From DASXVX01 sp036504075 (GTDB lineage Bacteria > Bacillota > Sulfobacillia > Symbiobacteriales > Symbiobacteriaceae): DNA of 59,221 nt. Shown here one piece after another: positions 50,666 to 59,221 of this stretch (position 1 is the stretch's first letter; every line of letters begins with the position of its first letter). A program made the position numbers and the translations under genes. Below the pieces are notes generated by a model. It was given only the letters and a program-made list of their open reading frames with translations, searched no databases and was not told the DNA's origin. The DNA is taken from positions 1 through 59,221 of the forward strand of contig DASXVX010000037.1 of assembly GCA_036504075.1 (NCBI GenBank), written 5' to 3'.

Positions 50666-51269
50666 CACGCCACCCCCTTTGGCCAATGGTATCACATCTG
50701 TTTTCGACTGACGATGTGGGAGTTCAAATGGGACATTTGCGCCAGCCTTCAGTGCCCAACAGTGATATTCATCTCCAAACTGCCCCGGCCGGAATCGGGG
50801 AAGGTTTCGTGCCTGATGTTGCGGGAGTACCTGGGCCAAAACGCCCAGACGCTTTTGGAATCTGGAGAAAATGGCCCGCGCACACGGGGAAACAAAACCC
50901 GCCGGAATAGCGCCGGCGGGCTTTTGCTGTCTTTGGAAGGGCCTGATTGCGGGTGGTAGGCAGGTGAAGCGAAAGGCAGGCGTTGGAGACAAAACGCAAG
51001 GTTTGGAAGCAAAACGAAGGCGTTCAACGCTTTTGAACGGCTTTGTAAGATAGAAAACGATCTCGAAAACGATCCGAAGCAATAATTAGCGTTTGAACGA
51101 AATCGATAAGAAGCGCCGGGCGTCGGTAATCCTCGCCGGCGGTTTGCGGCGAGATGAGGCCTCGCTTCAGAACGGCGCATTTCGGCCAAAGCAGGAATTG
51201 CGTAAATTTAAGAAGAACTTCCATTCCCATAACGGTTCCTTGCTCCGCACGTTCTGGGAGGGACTTACT
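50666..51269. other. Noncoding region, second copy of the duplicated segment
   Basis: Corresponds to 45014-45660, shorter by about 140 bases in its first part. It holds the conserved orphan hairpin at 50898-50925. No gene is supported; frames on both strands in this stretch are shared shadows of the duplication. Confidence 0.55.
50898..50925 (+). terminator. Orphan terminator-like hairpin (copy 2)
   Basis: CCCGCCGG/CCGGCGGG stem, 7-base loop, CTTTTG tail; counterpart of 45390-45418. Confidence 0.6.
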
Positions 51270-52226
51270 TTGAGTCAAACCCCGGCCGGTCCCGTTCTGC
51301 GCCTCACCGAGTCTCCTGCCGGACCCGGGCAGTACCGGGTCGAAATCGCCCTGGAAGTGGCCGGACAGCCACGCCAGACGGCTGTGTCCACCTTTGCGTT
51401 CGATTTTCCCGAGAAGCTGCAACGGGACGTCCGCTGGTACCTGGAAGAGTATTTGGAATACCCCGCAGATCGCGGGCCGAGTCGAAACGGAGATGGCGGA
51501 ACTGGGGCGGAGCCTGTTCAGGGCGCTCTCCGGATCCGCGGACGCAAGCGACCTGTGGGCGACGGCGCGCCCGCACCTGCAGGACACCCGCATCGAAGCG
51601 GTGACCGGCGTTGAGGAAGCGGTCTCCATCCCATGGGAACTGCTCCGGGACCCGAAGACGGAGCAAGTGCTGGCCCTGGGTTGCCGTGCCTTCGTGCGGG
51701 GCTATCATGGTGCGGCCCGGCGGCCGCATCTGCCCGGAGCAGTGGCGGGACCGATCCGGATTTTACTGGTGATCTGCCGTCCCGGTGGCGGCGACGATGT
51801 GCCGTTTCGCTCCGTGGCCAGCCGCCTGATGAAGGGGCTGAGCGAGGCCGACCGCGAGCGCGTCCACTTGAAGGTGCTGCGGCCGCCGACATTCGGACAG
51901 TTGTCGGCCGAACTGCGGGCCGCGCAGGACCGGGGCGAGCCCTACCACGTCGTACACTTCGACGGCCACGGCGGCTACGCCGAGGCGAATACGTGGCCGT
52001 ACAGGAGTTTTACATGGGGCTGGACTTCAGCGATGTCGCCTTTCGAGCCCGGCTGGCCGAAGGCTCCTACCTGGCGGTCCAGATTCCGGAGCAGTTGCAG
52101 CAGGTGTGGGACTGGGCCGACTGGATCTACCAGCCTACCAGCGGGCAGGTGGTGCGCAAGGACGACCCAGGCCAGTTGATCCCGTTCAACTACGTTGTCT
52201 TCAGCGTGTCCCGGTATACGGAGTAG
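51270..52226 (+). pseudogene. Decayed CHAT-domain (caspase-like) protease gene
   Basis: The gene starts at TTG 51270 behind GGGAGGG. Its first frame (a beta-rich N-terminal domain, FAFDFPEKLQRDVRWYLEEYL) breaks at the CCCC run 51461-51464. Removing one C restores GRVETEMAELGRSLF and a CHAT core: IPWELLRD, GPIRILLVICRPGG, and HVVHFDGHGGY with the catalytic His. A second break near 51984 shifts the frame again, into EYVAVQEFYMGLDFSDVAF and a tail to 52226 that does not look like CHAT sequence. CHAT proteases are often effectors in bacterial conflict systems. It may be inactive or carry sequencing errors in homopolymers. Confidence 0.7.
52014..52226 (+). CDS. Possible separate small ORF, 70 aa
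   Basis: ATG 52014 has AGGAG six bases upstream. The product (MGLDFSDVAFRARLAEGSY onward, ending VVFSVSRYTE) could be an independent small protein or the C-terminal end of the decayed CHAT gene. No family recognised. Confidence 0.3.
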   Translation: MGLDFSDVAFRARLAEGSYLAVQIPEQLQQVWDWADWIYQPTSGQVVRKDDPGQLIPFNYVVFSVSRYTE

Positions 52227-52936
52227 CGGTGCGGCCGCCTGCAGTCCCCCTCAGATGACGCAGCTGAGGCTGCCGTCCGACTGGGCTACTCGACTGAACG
52301 GATAGGCGGGACGGCAGGAGGGGGTATCCGGGCAAAAATGCCTGCCGAGACGCCCGAAAACCGCCTTTCGAAAGCTTTTTACACTCCCTCCTTGGGTCTG
52401 AAGTGTAAAAACCTTTCGATCTGCAGCGGCGTGGTGCGGCCAGAGACGTCCAAGAGCGGTAATTTCAGGTTTTCAGCCCCGAAAACTACCCCCCACCAGT
52501 ATCGAAACCGAAGGCTTTCGATAGGTTGTATCACTCAGGGGAGTGGATACACCAGTAAAAAGCTATCGGAACCAGCACCTGGGGGCGAACTCGGCATCCC
52601 GGTTCCTGGTTAGCTGACCGGAATCGGTCCTGGCACGGTCGCAGGCAGAATCAGCGGGCCGGTCATCCGGTCGGAGGCCTGGAAGGACCGGGACCCGCCT
52701 GCACGACCCAAGTGGGTCGGCGTGACGTGCCCGAGTGCCTGGCTCGTCGTTGGTCCGCACGCTGACGCAGGGGTGAACCCCTGCGTCTTTGCTTGCCCTT
52801 GATTGCGCCATTCCGCGCCAGCGCGGCGTATGCCTGGCGTAAGAATTGCCAACCTAACATTATCTTGAGGCAGACAACCTGCCTTGAACAGTCTCGCCCT
52901 CCGACCACAGGAAGCAGCGGCAAGGAGGGGCAGAGT
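52227..52936. other. Intergenic region with orphan terminator
   Basis: Over 700 bases with no supported gene. A small hairpin (GTATCACTC/GAGTGGATAC) lies near 52529. A strong terminator-like hairpin follows at 52764. An open frame runs from 52793 into gerA but is not used according to ribosome sites. Confidence 0.45.
52764..52790 (+). terminator. Orphan terminator upstream of the ger operon
   Basis: A perfect 10-bp stem (GACGCAGGGG/CCCCTGCGTC) with a TGAA loop and TTTG tail. It lies over 500 bases past any plus-strand gene and 150 before gerA, so it may end a small RNA or act as an attenuator. Confidence 0.65.
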
Positions 52937-54595
52937 GTGTCCTCCGGCAGACCGCCCAGGCGATTGCTGGGCACAAGTGAACACGGCGGCGAGTCCGGGG
53001 AATCCGCTGCGCACGCCCGGGGACCTGCGGCAACGCATACCGGAAGCGTTTCCGGCGACAACCCGGAGACGGCAGAACCGCTCTCCGGTTCCCGGGAAGC
53101 CAACGTGGCACAAATCCGCAAGGTATTGGGAAACCCGCCCGACCTGGCCGTACGGGAACTCTCGCTGGGCACCGGCGGGCAAGTGGCGGTCGCAGTGATC
53201 GCGCTGACCGGGATGTCCGACGCAGACGTCATCAACGAGAACATCCTGAAGTCCGCCACGCTGGAGGCACGTGCCGACTTGTTTGATGCGGAACCGGCCG
53301 TGGTATTTGACCGGCTGCGTCAACTCGTGCTGACGGTGACGACGGTGCTTCAGGCCGCTACCCTGGCCGAAGTTGCCGACCAGATCCTGGGCGGCGACAC
53401 GGCGGTTCTGGTCGACGGGCACCCGGTGGCGCTGATCTGCGACACCGCCGGGTTCAAGATGCGGGAGATCGGCGAACCCATCACCGAAGGGCTGGTGCGC
53501 GGTCCCCGGGAGGCGTTTACAGAGAATCTGGCCACCAACGTGACCTTGCTGCGGCGGAAAATCCGCTCTCCCCGCCTGCGGTTCCACGAACTCCGCATTG
53601 GCGCCGTGAGCCAGACCCGGGTGACGGTAGCCCACATCGACGGGATCGCCAGACCTGACATCATCGACGAAGTCTTCCGGCGTCTGAATGGGATCCGCAC
53701 CGACGCCATTTTGGAGAGCGGGTATATCGAGGAGTTCCTGGAGGATCACCCCGCCTCCTGGTTTCCCCAGATTGATCACACCGAGCGGCCCGACAAGGTG
53801 GCGGCCGCCCTCCTGGAGGGACGGGTGGCCATCCTGACCAACAACACGCCCTTCGCCCTCATCGTCCCGACTGTCTTCATACATTTCCTGCAGTCCAGCG
53901 AGGATTATTACGAGCGGTCCGTGTTCGCCACGGCGGTGCGGCTGGTCAGGGTGCTGGGGATCGTCGTTGCCGTGGTGCTGCCGGCGGCGTACGTGGCCGT
54001 CATCACCATCCACCAGGAGATACTCCCGCTGGCCCTCGTGCTGAGCGTGGCCGGTTCCCGGGAAGGGAACCCGTTTCCGGCCCTGATTGAGGCCGTGATC
54101 ATGGAAGCCGTCTTTGAACTCCTGCGCGAGGCGGGTGTGCGGCTGCCGCGTCCGGTTGGCCAGGCGGTCAGCATCGTCGGCGGTCTGGTCATCGGGGAAG
54201 CGGCCGTGCGGGCCGGCATTGCGAGCCCGGCCATGGTGGTCGTGGTGGCCGTCACCGGGATTGCCAACTTCTCGGTGCCGGCCTTCAGTCTCGCCCTTAC
54301 GCTGCGCCTTCTCCGGTTCCTGATGATGCTCCTCGCGGCGCTCATGGGCATCCCCGGCATCACGCTGGCGGCGTTGGCCGTGCTGGGGCACATGGCGGCG
54401 CTGCGCTCCTTCGGGGTGCCATACCTGAGTCCCATTGCGCCCGCCCGGTACGGCCAGTGGCTGGATGTGCTGGTCCGGGCGCCCCGGTGGGCCATGTCCA
54501 GGCGACCGGCTCCCTTCGCGCAGGATCGCGTGCGGCAGGAGCCCGCGCAGAAGCCGATGCCGCCCCGGCAGAACCGCTCGGAGAAAGGGGGCTGA
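52937..54595 (+). CDS. gerA: Spore germinant receptor subunit A (GerA family)
   Basis: 552 residues. GTG 52937 follows AAGGAGGGG at spacing six. The N-terminal soluble domain holds the GerA pattern LSLGTGGQVAVAVI ... DADVINENILKS. The membrane part has RLVRVLGIVVAVVLPAAYVA, REGNPFPALIEAVIMEAVFELLREAG in parts, and VGQAVSIVGGLVIGEAAV. The first 65 residues are low-complexity and charged, longer than usual. With gerB and gerC it forms a nutrient receptor in the spore inner membrane. The germinant is unknown. Confidence 0.95.
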   Translation: MSSGRPPRRLLGTSEHGGESGESAAHARGPAATHTGSVSGDNPETAEPLSGSREANVAQIRKVLGNPPDLAVRELSLGTGGQVAVAVIALTGMSDADVINENILKSATLEARADLFDAEPAVVFDRLRQLVLTVTTVLQAATLAEVADQILGGDTAVLVDGHPVALICDTAGFKMREIGEPITEGLVRGPREAFTENLATNVTLLRRKIRSPRLRFHELRIGAVSQTRVTVAHIDGIARPDIIDEVFRRLNGIRTDAILESGYIEEFLEDHPASWFPQIDHTERPDKVAAALLEGRVAILTNNTPFALIVPTVFIHFLQSSEDYYERSVFATAVRLVRVLGIVVAVVLPAAYVAVITIHQEILPLALVLSVAGSREGNPFPALIEAVIMEAVFELLREAGVRLPRPVGQAVSIVGGLVIGEAAVRAGIASPAMVVVVAVTGIANFSVPAFSLALTLRLLRFLMMLLAALMGIPGITLAALAVLGHMAALRSFGVPYLSPIAPARYGQWLDVLVRAPRWAMSRRPAPFAQDRVRQEPAQKPMPPRQNRSEKGG

Positions 54596-54600
54596 GACCG

Positions 54601-55743
54601 GTGAAGCGCGAACAAGTGACGACCAAACAGGCGCTATTCATGCTGATTACGCTCCGCATGACCACCGGCGCCCTGTCCCTGCCCGTGCTCACGCTGACAG
54701 CAAAAGGATCGGATGCCTGGATGGTGCCCCTGCTCGCCTTCTGTGCGGCACTCCCCGTGATCCTGGCGCTGGTGGCCATCCAGTCCCGCTTTCCCGCTGA
54801 GACCCTGGTCCAGGTCGCCGTGCGGTTGACCGGCCCCGTGCTGGGCGGCTTGTTCGTGCTGCCCGTCCTGTGCGAGTTCCTGTTCCGATCCGCCCTGGCG
54901 CTGCGGCAGTATGCCGACATGATGGCCAGCGGACCCATGCCGGAGACTCCCGGCGAGGCCTTCATTATTCTGGTGGCGCTGTTTTCCGCCTACATTATCC
55001 GACTGGGACTCGAACCCGGCATCCGGGTGATCGAAGTCGCATTGCCCCTGGCCATGCTGGCTCTGCTGGGCCTCCTGGCGTTAGGGGTGAAAGAGATGGA
55101 TCCCAAGTCGCTCAAGCCGTTCCTGGGAGAGGGGTGGGGTCCGGTGCTGAAGCCGACGCCTACCATCGCCACCCTGTTCATCTCCGATGTCTTCCCGTTG
55201 GTCATGTTGGCGCCCCGACTGGAAAACCCCAGGCAACTGGTGCGCGTCGTGTTGACGTCCGTGGCGGTCAGCGCCGCGTTCATTGCGATCGCTGCGGCCG
55301 TGGCGATCATGTTCTTTTCCGCCCCGGAAGCGCGGGCCCAGGCCTTTCCCCTGTTCAGCTTGGCCCGGGCCATCACCCTCGCCGACATCATTGAGCGGCT
55401 GGACGCATTCTACCTCATGGTCATTACCATCATGACCACCGGTCAGTCGATCTTGCTGTTCTATTGCATCGCCGCCGGCCTGGCCCAGTGGCTTCGACTG
55501 CAGGATTACCGGCCCCTCGTTCTGCCGGTGAGCATGCTCGCTTGCGCCGGCGCCCTCCTGCTTTACGAAGACCGGGTGGAAGTCACCCGCCTGCAGCAGC
55601 CGCAGGTGGCGCCTTTTCTCCTGCTCCTGCCCACCGTGGGGGTCATGTTCCTGCTTTTCCTCGTTGCCTGGATGTCCGGAGCCAGGGGCAAGCAGCCTCG
55701 CACAGGCCGGGCAGAGGCCGGACCGGGGGGTGAAAACCCATGA
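54601..55743 (+). CDS. gerB: Spore germinant receptor subunit B
   Basis: 380 residues with ten or more membrane helices, of the GerAB family related to amino-acid permeases. GTG 54601, five bases after gerA and behind AAAGGGGG, begins KREQVTTKQALFMLI, typical for the family. Helices such as VIEVALPLAMLALLGLLALG are clear. It forms the probable ligand-binding and channel subunit. It overlaps gerC by four bases. Confidence 0.94.
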   Translation: MKREQVTTKQALFMLITLRMTTGALSLPVLTLTAKGSDAWMVPLLAFCAALPVILALVAIQSRFPAETLVQVAVRLTGPVLGGLFVLPVLCEFLFRSALALRQYADMMASGPMPETPGEAFIILVALFSAYIIRLGLEPGIRVIEVALPLAMLALLGLLALGVKEMDPKSLKPFLGEGWGPVLKPTPTIATLFISDVFPLVMLAPRLENPRQLVRVVLTSVAVSAAFIAIAAAVAIMFFSAPEARAQAFPLFSLARAITLADIIERLDAFYLMVITIMTTGQSILLFYCIAAGLAQWLRLQDYRPLVLPVSMLACAGALLLYEDRVEVTRLQQPQVAPFLLLLPTVGVMFLLFLVAWMSGARGKQPRTGRAEAGPGGENP

Positions 55744-56894
55744 GGGGGCGCCGCCTGCTCCTGGCCGGCGTCCTGGTCGCATTCCTGTTGACGGGATGCT
55801 GGAACCGCCGGGAGATTGAGACCCTGGGCTTTGCGTTCTTGATCGGGATCGACTACGCGCCGGATGAGCAGTTGTATGACCTGAGCGTACAGATCGGCAA
55901 GACGGCGGCCTTCGCCAAAGAAGCGCCGGGAGGCGCGGGGATGACCGCAAAGCCGTTTCACGTCTGGTCGGCCCGGGGACGCACCGTCTTTGACGCGATG
56001 CGCCACATCACCCGGGAGTCCAACCGCAAAATCTGGCTGGGGCACAACCTGATTGTGGTTATCGGTGAAGAAGCGGCACGGCAGGGCGTTCAGCCGATTC
56101 TGGATATGTACAGCCGGGACGGGGAGTACCGCCGGCCCATCTGGGTCGTGGTGACGCCGGGGAAGGCCCGGGATGTGGTCACAGCGGAGGTAAAGGCGGT
56201 GAAGGTTCCGGCCATGGCTTTGAATGACACCATCAAGCTGCACGGGGCCACCTCCACCGCCCAGGCTACCCGACTGCACGATTTCCTGCGGATGGCCGCG
56301 GCACCCATGGCCGCCACCGTCGGCAAGGTGATCGTGGTGCAGCGAACCATGGGCCCGGAGTTCCACTATGAGGGGAGTGCGGTCTTTCGTGGGGACAAGC
56401 TCGCCGGGTACCTGAACGGGGAGGAGACGCGCGGGCTGCTGTGGGTGACGCACAAGGTCAAAAGCGGCATCTTGGTGGTCGCCTGTCCCCGCAATGCGGG
56501 AAACGCGGGCCTGGAGATCATCCACGCGAAGGGGAGTGTGACGCCGGTCTTCCATCCGCTCCCGACGATGGCGGTGAAAATTCGCGTGGAATCCAACATT
56601 GGTGACGATGCCTGCGCGGACCTGCGGTATACCACCGAAGACTGGCGGCTGCTGGAGCGAGCAGCGGAACAGGTGATCCGTGAGGAGGTCGGGGCTGCGC
56701 TGCGCCGGGCCCGTGAACTGAAAGCCGACATGTTTGGCTTTGGTCTTCGAATTTACCAGGAGAATCCGGTCTATTGGAAGCGGGTCGAGACAGCCTGGGC
56801 GGAGCGGTACTTTCAGGATGTTCCGGTAGCGATCAAGGCGGAAGTCCGAATCCGGCGGCCGGGATTGGTCACCCGGCGGACGGGGTCAAAGTGA
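55740..56894 (+). CDS. gerC: Spore germinant receptor lipoprotein subunit C
   Basis: 384 residues. A lipoprotein signal ends in AFLLTGCWNRREIETLGF; the LTGCW and REIE residues are highly characteristic for Ger(x)C proteins. The end ERYFQDVPVAIKAEVRIRRPG matches the family's conserved C-terminus. Start ATG 55740 overlaps gerB (ATGA), implying translational coupling. It sits on the outer face of the spore inner membrane. Confidence 0.95.
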   Translation: MRGRRLLLAGVLVAFLLTGCWNRREIETLGFAFLIGIDYAPDEQLYDLSVQIGKTAAFAKEAPGGAGMTAKPFHVWSARGRTVFDAMRHITRESNRKIWLGHNLIVVIGEEAARQGVQPILDMYSRDGEYRRPIWVVVTPGKARDVVTAEVKAVKVPAMALNDTIKLHGATSTAQATRLHDFLRMAAAPMAATVGKVIVVQRTMGPEFHYEGSAVFRGDKLAGYLNGEETRGLLWVTHKVKSGILVVACPRNAGNAGLEIIHAKGSVTPVFHPLPTMAVKIRVESNIGDDACADLRYTTEDWRLLERAAEQVIREEVGAALRRARELKADMFGFGLRIYQENPVYWKRVETAWAERYFQDVPVAIKAEVRIRRPGLVTRRTGSK

Positions 56895-56901
56895 GGGCGT
56901 T

Positions 56902-57144
56902 ATGGCGGAACTAATGGTCGCGGTGCTGGGCGTACTTGCGGTGGCGGGGGCAGAGGTGCCTGGGCTGCTGCGGCGCAACCAGAAGCGAGAACTGGTGGTG
57001 TTCGGAGTGCTCTGGTTGCTGGGGGCCGGGCTGGCGGTTGGGTACTCGCTGGGTCTGCGGACTCCCAGCCTGCTGTCCCTCCTCGTCGAGGTCGTCCGGC
57101 CCATCGGCGAGGCGGTCTTCGGGCCGATGGCGGAAGGCAGATGA
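56902..57144 (+). CDS. Small membrane protein of the ger operon, 80 aa
   Basis: ATG 56902 is seven bases after gerC's stop. It has two membrane helices (LMVAVLGVLAVAGAEV and LVVFGVLWLLGAGLAVGYSLG) joined by a basic loop LLRRNQKRE. Small two-helix proteins are found as a fourth subunit (GerD-like or YitG/VerD-like in position) in several germination operons; this one is probably such a subunit. The identity of the family is not certain. Confidence 0.75.
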   Translation: MAELMVAVLGVLAVAGAEVPGLLRRNQKRELVVFGVLWLLGAGLAVGYSLGLRTPSLLSLLVEVVRPIGEAVFGPMAEGR

Positions 57145-57419
57145 ATCGGCCGATTGGCCATCCTTCATCCTCGCGTACGGCAGGTGCCCGTAATCTAGCC
57201 GGTATGTCGCGCCCATTCGGTTGCCGTCTGCAGGCTTTCCGTGTGGGCAGTGCCCCCTTGCAGTCATCCATCTGCTCCCTGGACGGCAGCCTTGCGGACC
57301 CGTTGGCAGAACCGTACGACCCTGCCAGGTCAGGCGTGCAGGCGGAATACCCGACCCATGTGCGGGGCTTACGTAACCCATGGCCACGCAATGCGCCCCC
57401 AATGTGTACCCCTTGCGTG

Positions 57420-57477
57420 TGCTTTATGTGCGCTTTACATGCGCTTTACATGCGCTTTACATGCGTCTTACATGCGC
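57420..57477. repeat. 12-bp tandem repeat, about five copies
   Basis: GCTTTACATGCG repeated, the first copy GCTTTATGTGCG and the fourth with TCTTACATGCG. No gene crosses it. Confidence 0.85.
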
Positions 57478-57565
57478 CATTCGCCTGCCCGCCCATTGTC
57501 AAAGCCGCAAAGCCCCGCCCACCACGCCTTCCGAGATTAGGCAGGCAATTTCTGCAGATGAACCG

Positions 57566-57590
57566 AAAGCACCCGCATGGCGGGTGCTTT
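57566..57590. terminator. Strong hairpin upstream of the transposase
   Basis: A perfect 11-bp stem (AAAGCACCCGC/GCGGGTGCTTT) with an ATG loop. It could end ger-operon transcription or insulate the insertion sequence. Confidence 0.7.
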
Positions 57591-57674
57591 CACAGCTTGT
57601 TGACAAAGGTCTATCGCGTTATTGCTTTATATTTGATATAATGGGAATATCTAAGCTAGAAGTGGTGAAAGCCC

Positions 57675-59057
57675 ATGGAGTTCGAGTCGTTCTCGGGAGC
57701 AGATCAAATGGAATTGGCCGCGGTCGAGCAATTGGTGCGGCCTGATCATTTGCTGCGGAAGGTCAAGAAGTACATCGACTTCGAGTTCATCCGAAAAAAG
57801 ACGGCTCCCTATTACTCCAGCAACGAGCGGGTCGGTGGCCGTCCACCAGTGGATCCCGTTCTACTATTCAAGATGCTATTCGTGGGCTATCTGTATGGGA
57901 TCCGCTCTGAACGGCGCTTGGAGTTGGAGGTCCGGGACAACATCGCCTACCGCTGGTTTCTCGGGCTTTCGTTCTATGACCGGGTGCCCGATCACTCGAC
58001 AATTAGTCAGAACCGGCGACGGCGATTCTTGGGTACCTCGATCTATCAGGAGATCTTTGACGAGATCGTGCTGCAGGCCATGAAGAAGGGATTCATCAAA
58101 GGAGAAGTCCTCTACACCGATTCGACGCATATCAAGGCGAATGCGAACAAGAAGAAGTTTCGGCTGGAGCAGGTGCCAGAGAGCACGAAAGGCTACCTGG
58201 CTGAGTTGGAGCAAGCCGTGGAAGCGGACCGGGTGCAGCACGGAAAAAAACAGCTGGCCACACGAAAGGAGGTGACAGTGAAAACCCGAGAGACAAAAAT
58301 CAGCAAGACGGACCCTGACAGCGGCTACATGGTCCGTGAGGGGAAGCCCGAAGGGTTCTTCTAGCTGGAGCACCGCACAGTAGACGGAGAGCTCAACTTC
58401 ATCACTGATACGCATGTCACTTCGGGAGCGATTCATGATTCGGTACCGTATGTGGAGCGTCTAAAGCGCCAGCGGGAGCGGTTTGAACTCAAAGTCCGGG
58501 CGGTGGGATTGGACGCCGGCTACCTGAGCACCGCCATTACGCATTTTCTGGCGGAGCAGAAGATCTTTGCCGTGATTGGCTACCGTCGCTTTCAGTCGGT
58601 GAAGGGGCGTATGCCCAAGTGGAAATATCAATACGACCGTACGACCGATACATATTACTGTCCCGGCGACCACACCCTCACGTATCGGACCACCAATCGG
58701 GAAGGATACCGGGAGTACCGCTCCGAGCCGAAGGATTGTACGAACTGCTTGCTCCGGGCGATTTGCACGGGCAATGCCCATGCGGTTAAGACGCTCACCA
58801 GGCACGTCTGGGAGGACAGCCGGGAACAAGTCCGGGCGAACCGGCTGACGCCGCATGGCAAGGACCTTTATGATCGCCGCAAGGAAACCATTGAGCGCAG
58901 CTTCGCCGAAAGCAAAGAGCTCTACGGTTTACGCTACGCCCGAAGGCGCGGCTTGGCCAATGTGCAGGAGCAATGCTTGCTCACGGCCGCTGCCCAGAAC
59001 CTGAAGAAGCTGGCCCTGCTCTTGGACCGGCGGCATAGTCGCGCCCATTGCGCCTGA
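57675..59057 (+). pseudogene. IS1182-family transposase with internal amber stop
   Basis: A single frame of 461 codons interrupted only by TAG at 58362-58364 (codon 230). The first part begins MEFESFSGADQMELAAVEQ and contains RPPVDPVLLFKMLFVGYLYG and the first catalytic Asp149 in YTDSTHIKANANK. After the stop the frame resumes LEHRTVDGELNFITDTHVT, with the second Asp in VGLDAGYLST and Glu in RSFAESKELYGLRYARRRG. Relatives have GFFYL at the break, so a Tyr codon has become TAG. All three catalytic positions remain. The copy should be inactive unless the amber codon is read through. Confidence 0.9.
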
Positions 59058-59082
59058 AACGGCCGAGGCAGAGAGGTTATAG

Positions 59083-59221
59083 GTAAGCGTCAAAAAGTCC
59101 CCACCGTGACGGTGAGGACTGCCTGATGGTACGCTATGATTTGGCAAGTCGGCAGGTTTGGGGCAGCGATTCCGACCAGGGGAGCAGTCGATCCAGGGCC
59201 GAACCTCTGGGCTCCGCCAGT
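59083..59221. repeat. Right copy of terminal inverted repeat
   Basis: Exact reverse complement of 2-140. It begins 26 bases after the transposase stop with GTAAGCGTCAAAAAGTCCCC, so it may include the right end of that insertion sequence or the start of a neighbouring element. Confidence 0.9.

Larger units (their letters stand above)
57145..57674. other. Intergenic region before the transposase
   Basis: About 530 bases without a supported gene. It contains a 12-bp tandem repeat (57420-57477) and a strong hairpin at 57566-57590. A TATAAT at 57637-57642 may be the transposase -10, but no matching -35 is at proper spacing. The left boundary of the insertion sequence could not be fixed. Confidence 0.45.

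Overview
The window looks like a contig from a high-GC, spore-forming member of the Bacillota. Evidence for sporulation is a full-length spoIVA, a complete gerA/gerB/gerC germinant-receptor operon and a spore-type Der/PlsY/GpsA/SpoIVA neighbourhood. Strong GGAGG-type ribosome binding sites, very frequent GTG and TTG starts, lipobox lipoproteins and an S-box (SAM-I) riboswitch all fit a Gram-positive Firmicute. A Symbiobacterium-like lineage is my best guess, from gene order and composition only. No tRNA, rRNA or CRISPR array is visible. The first and last 139 bases are perfect inverted copies of each other, so the contig probably ends in a dispersed repeat.

Layout. 0.2-5.3 kb: a hypothetical protein, a PadR/HAAS regulatory pair, a family-2 glycosyltransferase with a small lipoprotein, and a DUF1614 membrane protein. 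5.4-10.3 kb: housekeeping block with a DUF512 radical-SAM/PDZ protein, Der GTPase, PlsY and GpsA. 10.4-18.7 kb: accessory region with a tandem DEDDh-exonuclease-like protein, a VOC protein, a frameshifted TPR regulator followed by a small exported peptide (Phr-like layout), a secreted stalk-domain protein with two tandem paralogues, a Cys-rich protein and a 21/22-bp minisatellite. 18.8-24.6 kb: a hypothetical protein, FetAB-type ABC exporter, SpoIVA, a small protein, and S-box-controlled metX. 24.8-30.5 kb: aspartokinase, a second PlsY, VanZ-like protein, aldehyde dehydrogenase and CorA. 31.4-35.8 kb: a three-gene SIR2 / middle protein / SMC-like ATPase operon with the architecture of Lamassu or ABC-three-component anti-phage systems. 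35.9-42.1 kb: ndk, a LysM/FG-GAP protein and a methylthioadenosine/S-adenosylhomocysteine salvage cluster (phosphorylase, ahcY, TIM-barrel protein, mtaD). 42.1-44.6 kb: an SGNH plus MBOAT O-acetylation pair. 44.6-52.2 kb: a segmentally duplicated region with two copies of a small gene and conserved noncoding DNA, a 1444-residue secreted metalloprotease-like protein, a 3' fragment of mtaD and a decayed CHAT-protease gene. 52.9-57.1 kb: the ger operon. 57.7-59.1 kb: an IS1182-type transposase with an internal amber stop.

How it fits together. MetX and aspartokinase feed methionine synthesis; AhcY, MtaD and the phosphorylase recycle the nucleoside products of SAM use, probably by deamination to methylthioinosine first. 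PlsY paralogues and GpsA serve phospholipid synthesis. The SIR2 operon is probably immunity. The accessory regions are rich in minisatellites, duplications, frameshifts in C-runs, and orphan terminator hairpins, unlike the compact housekeeping blocks.
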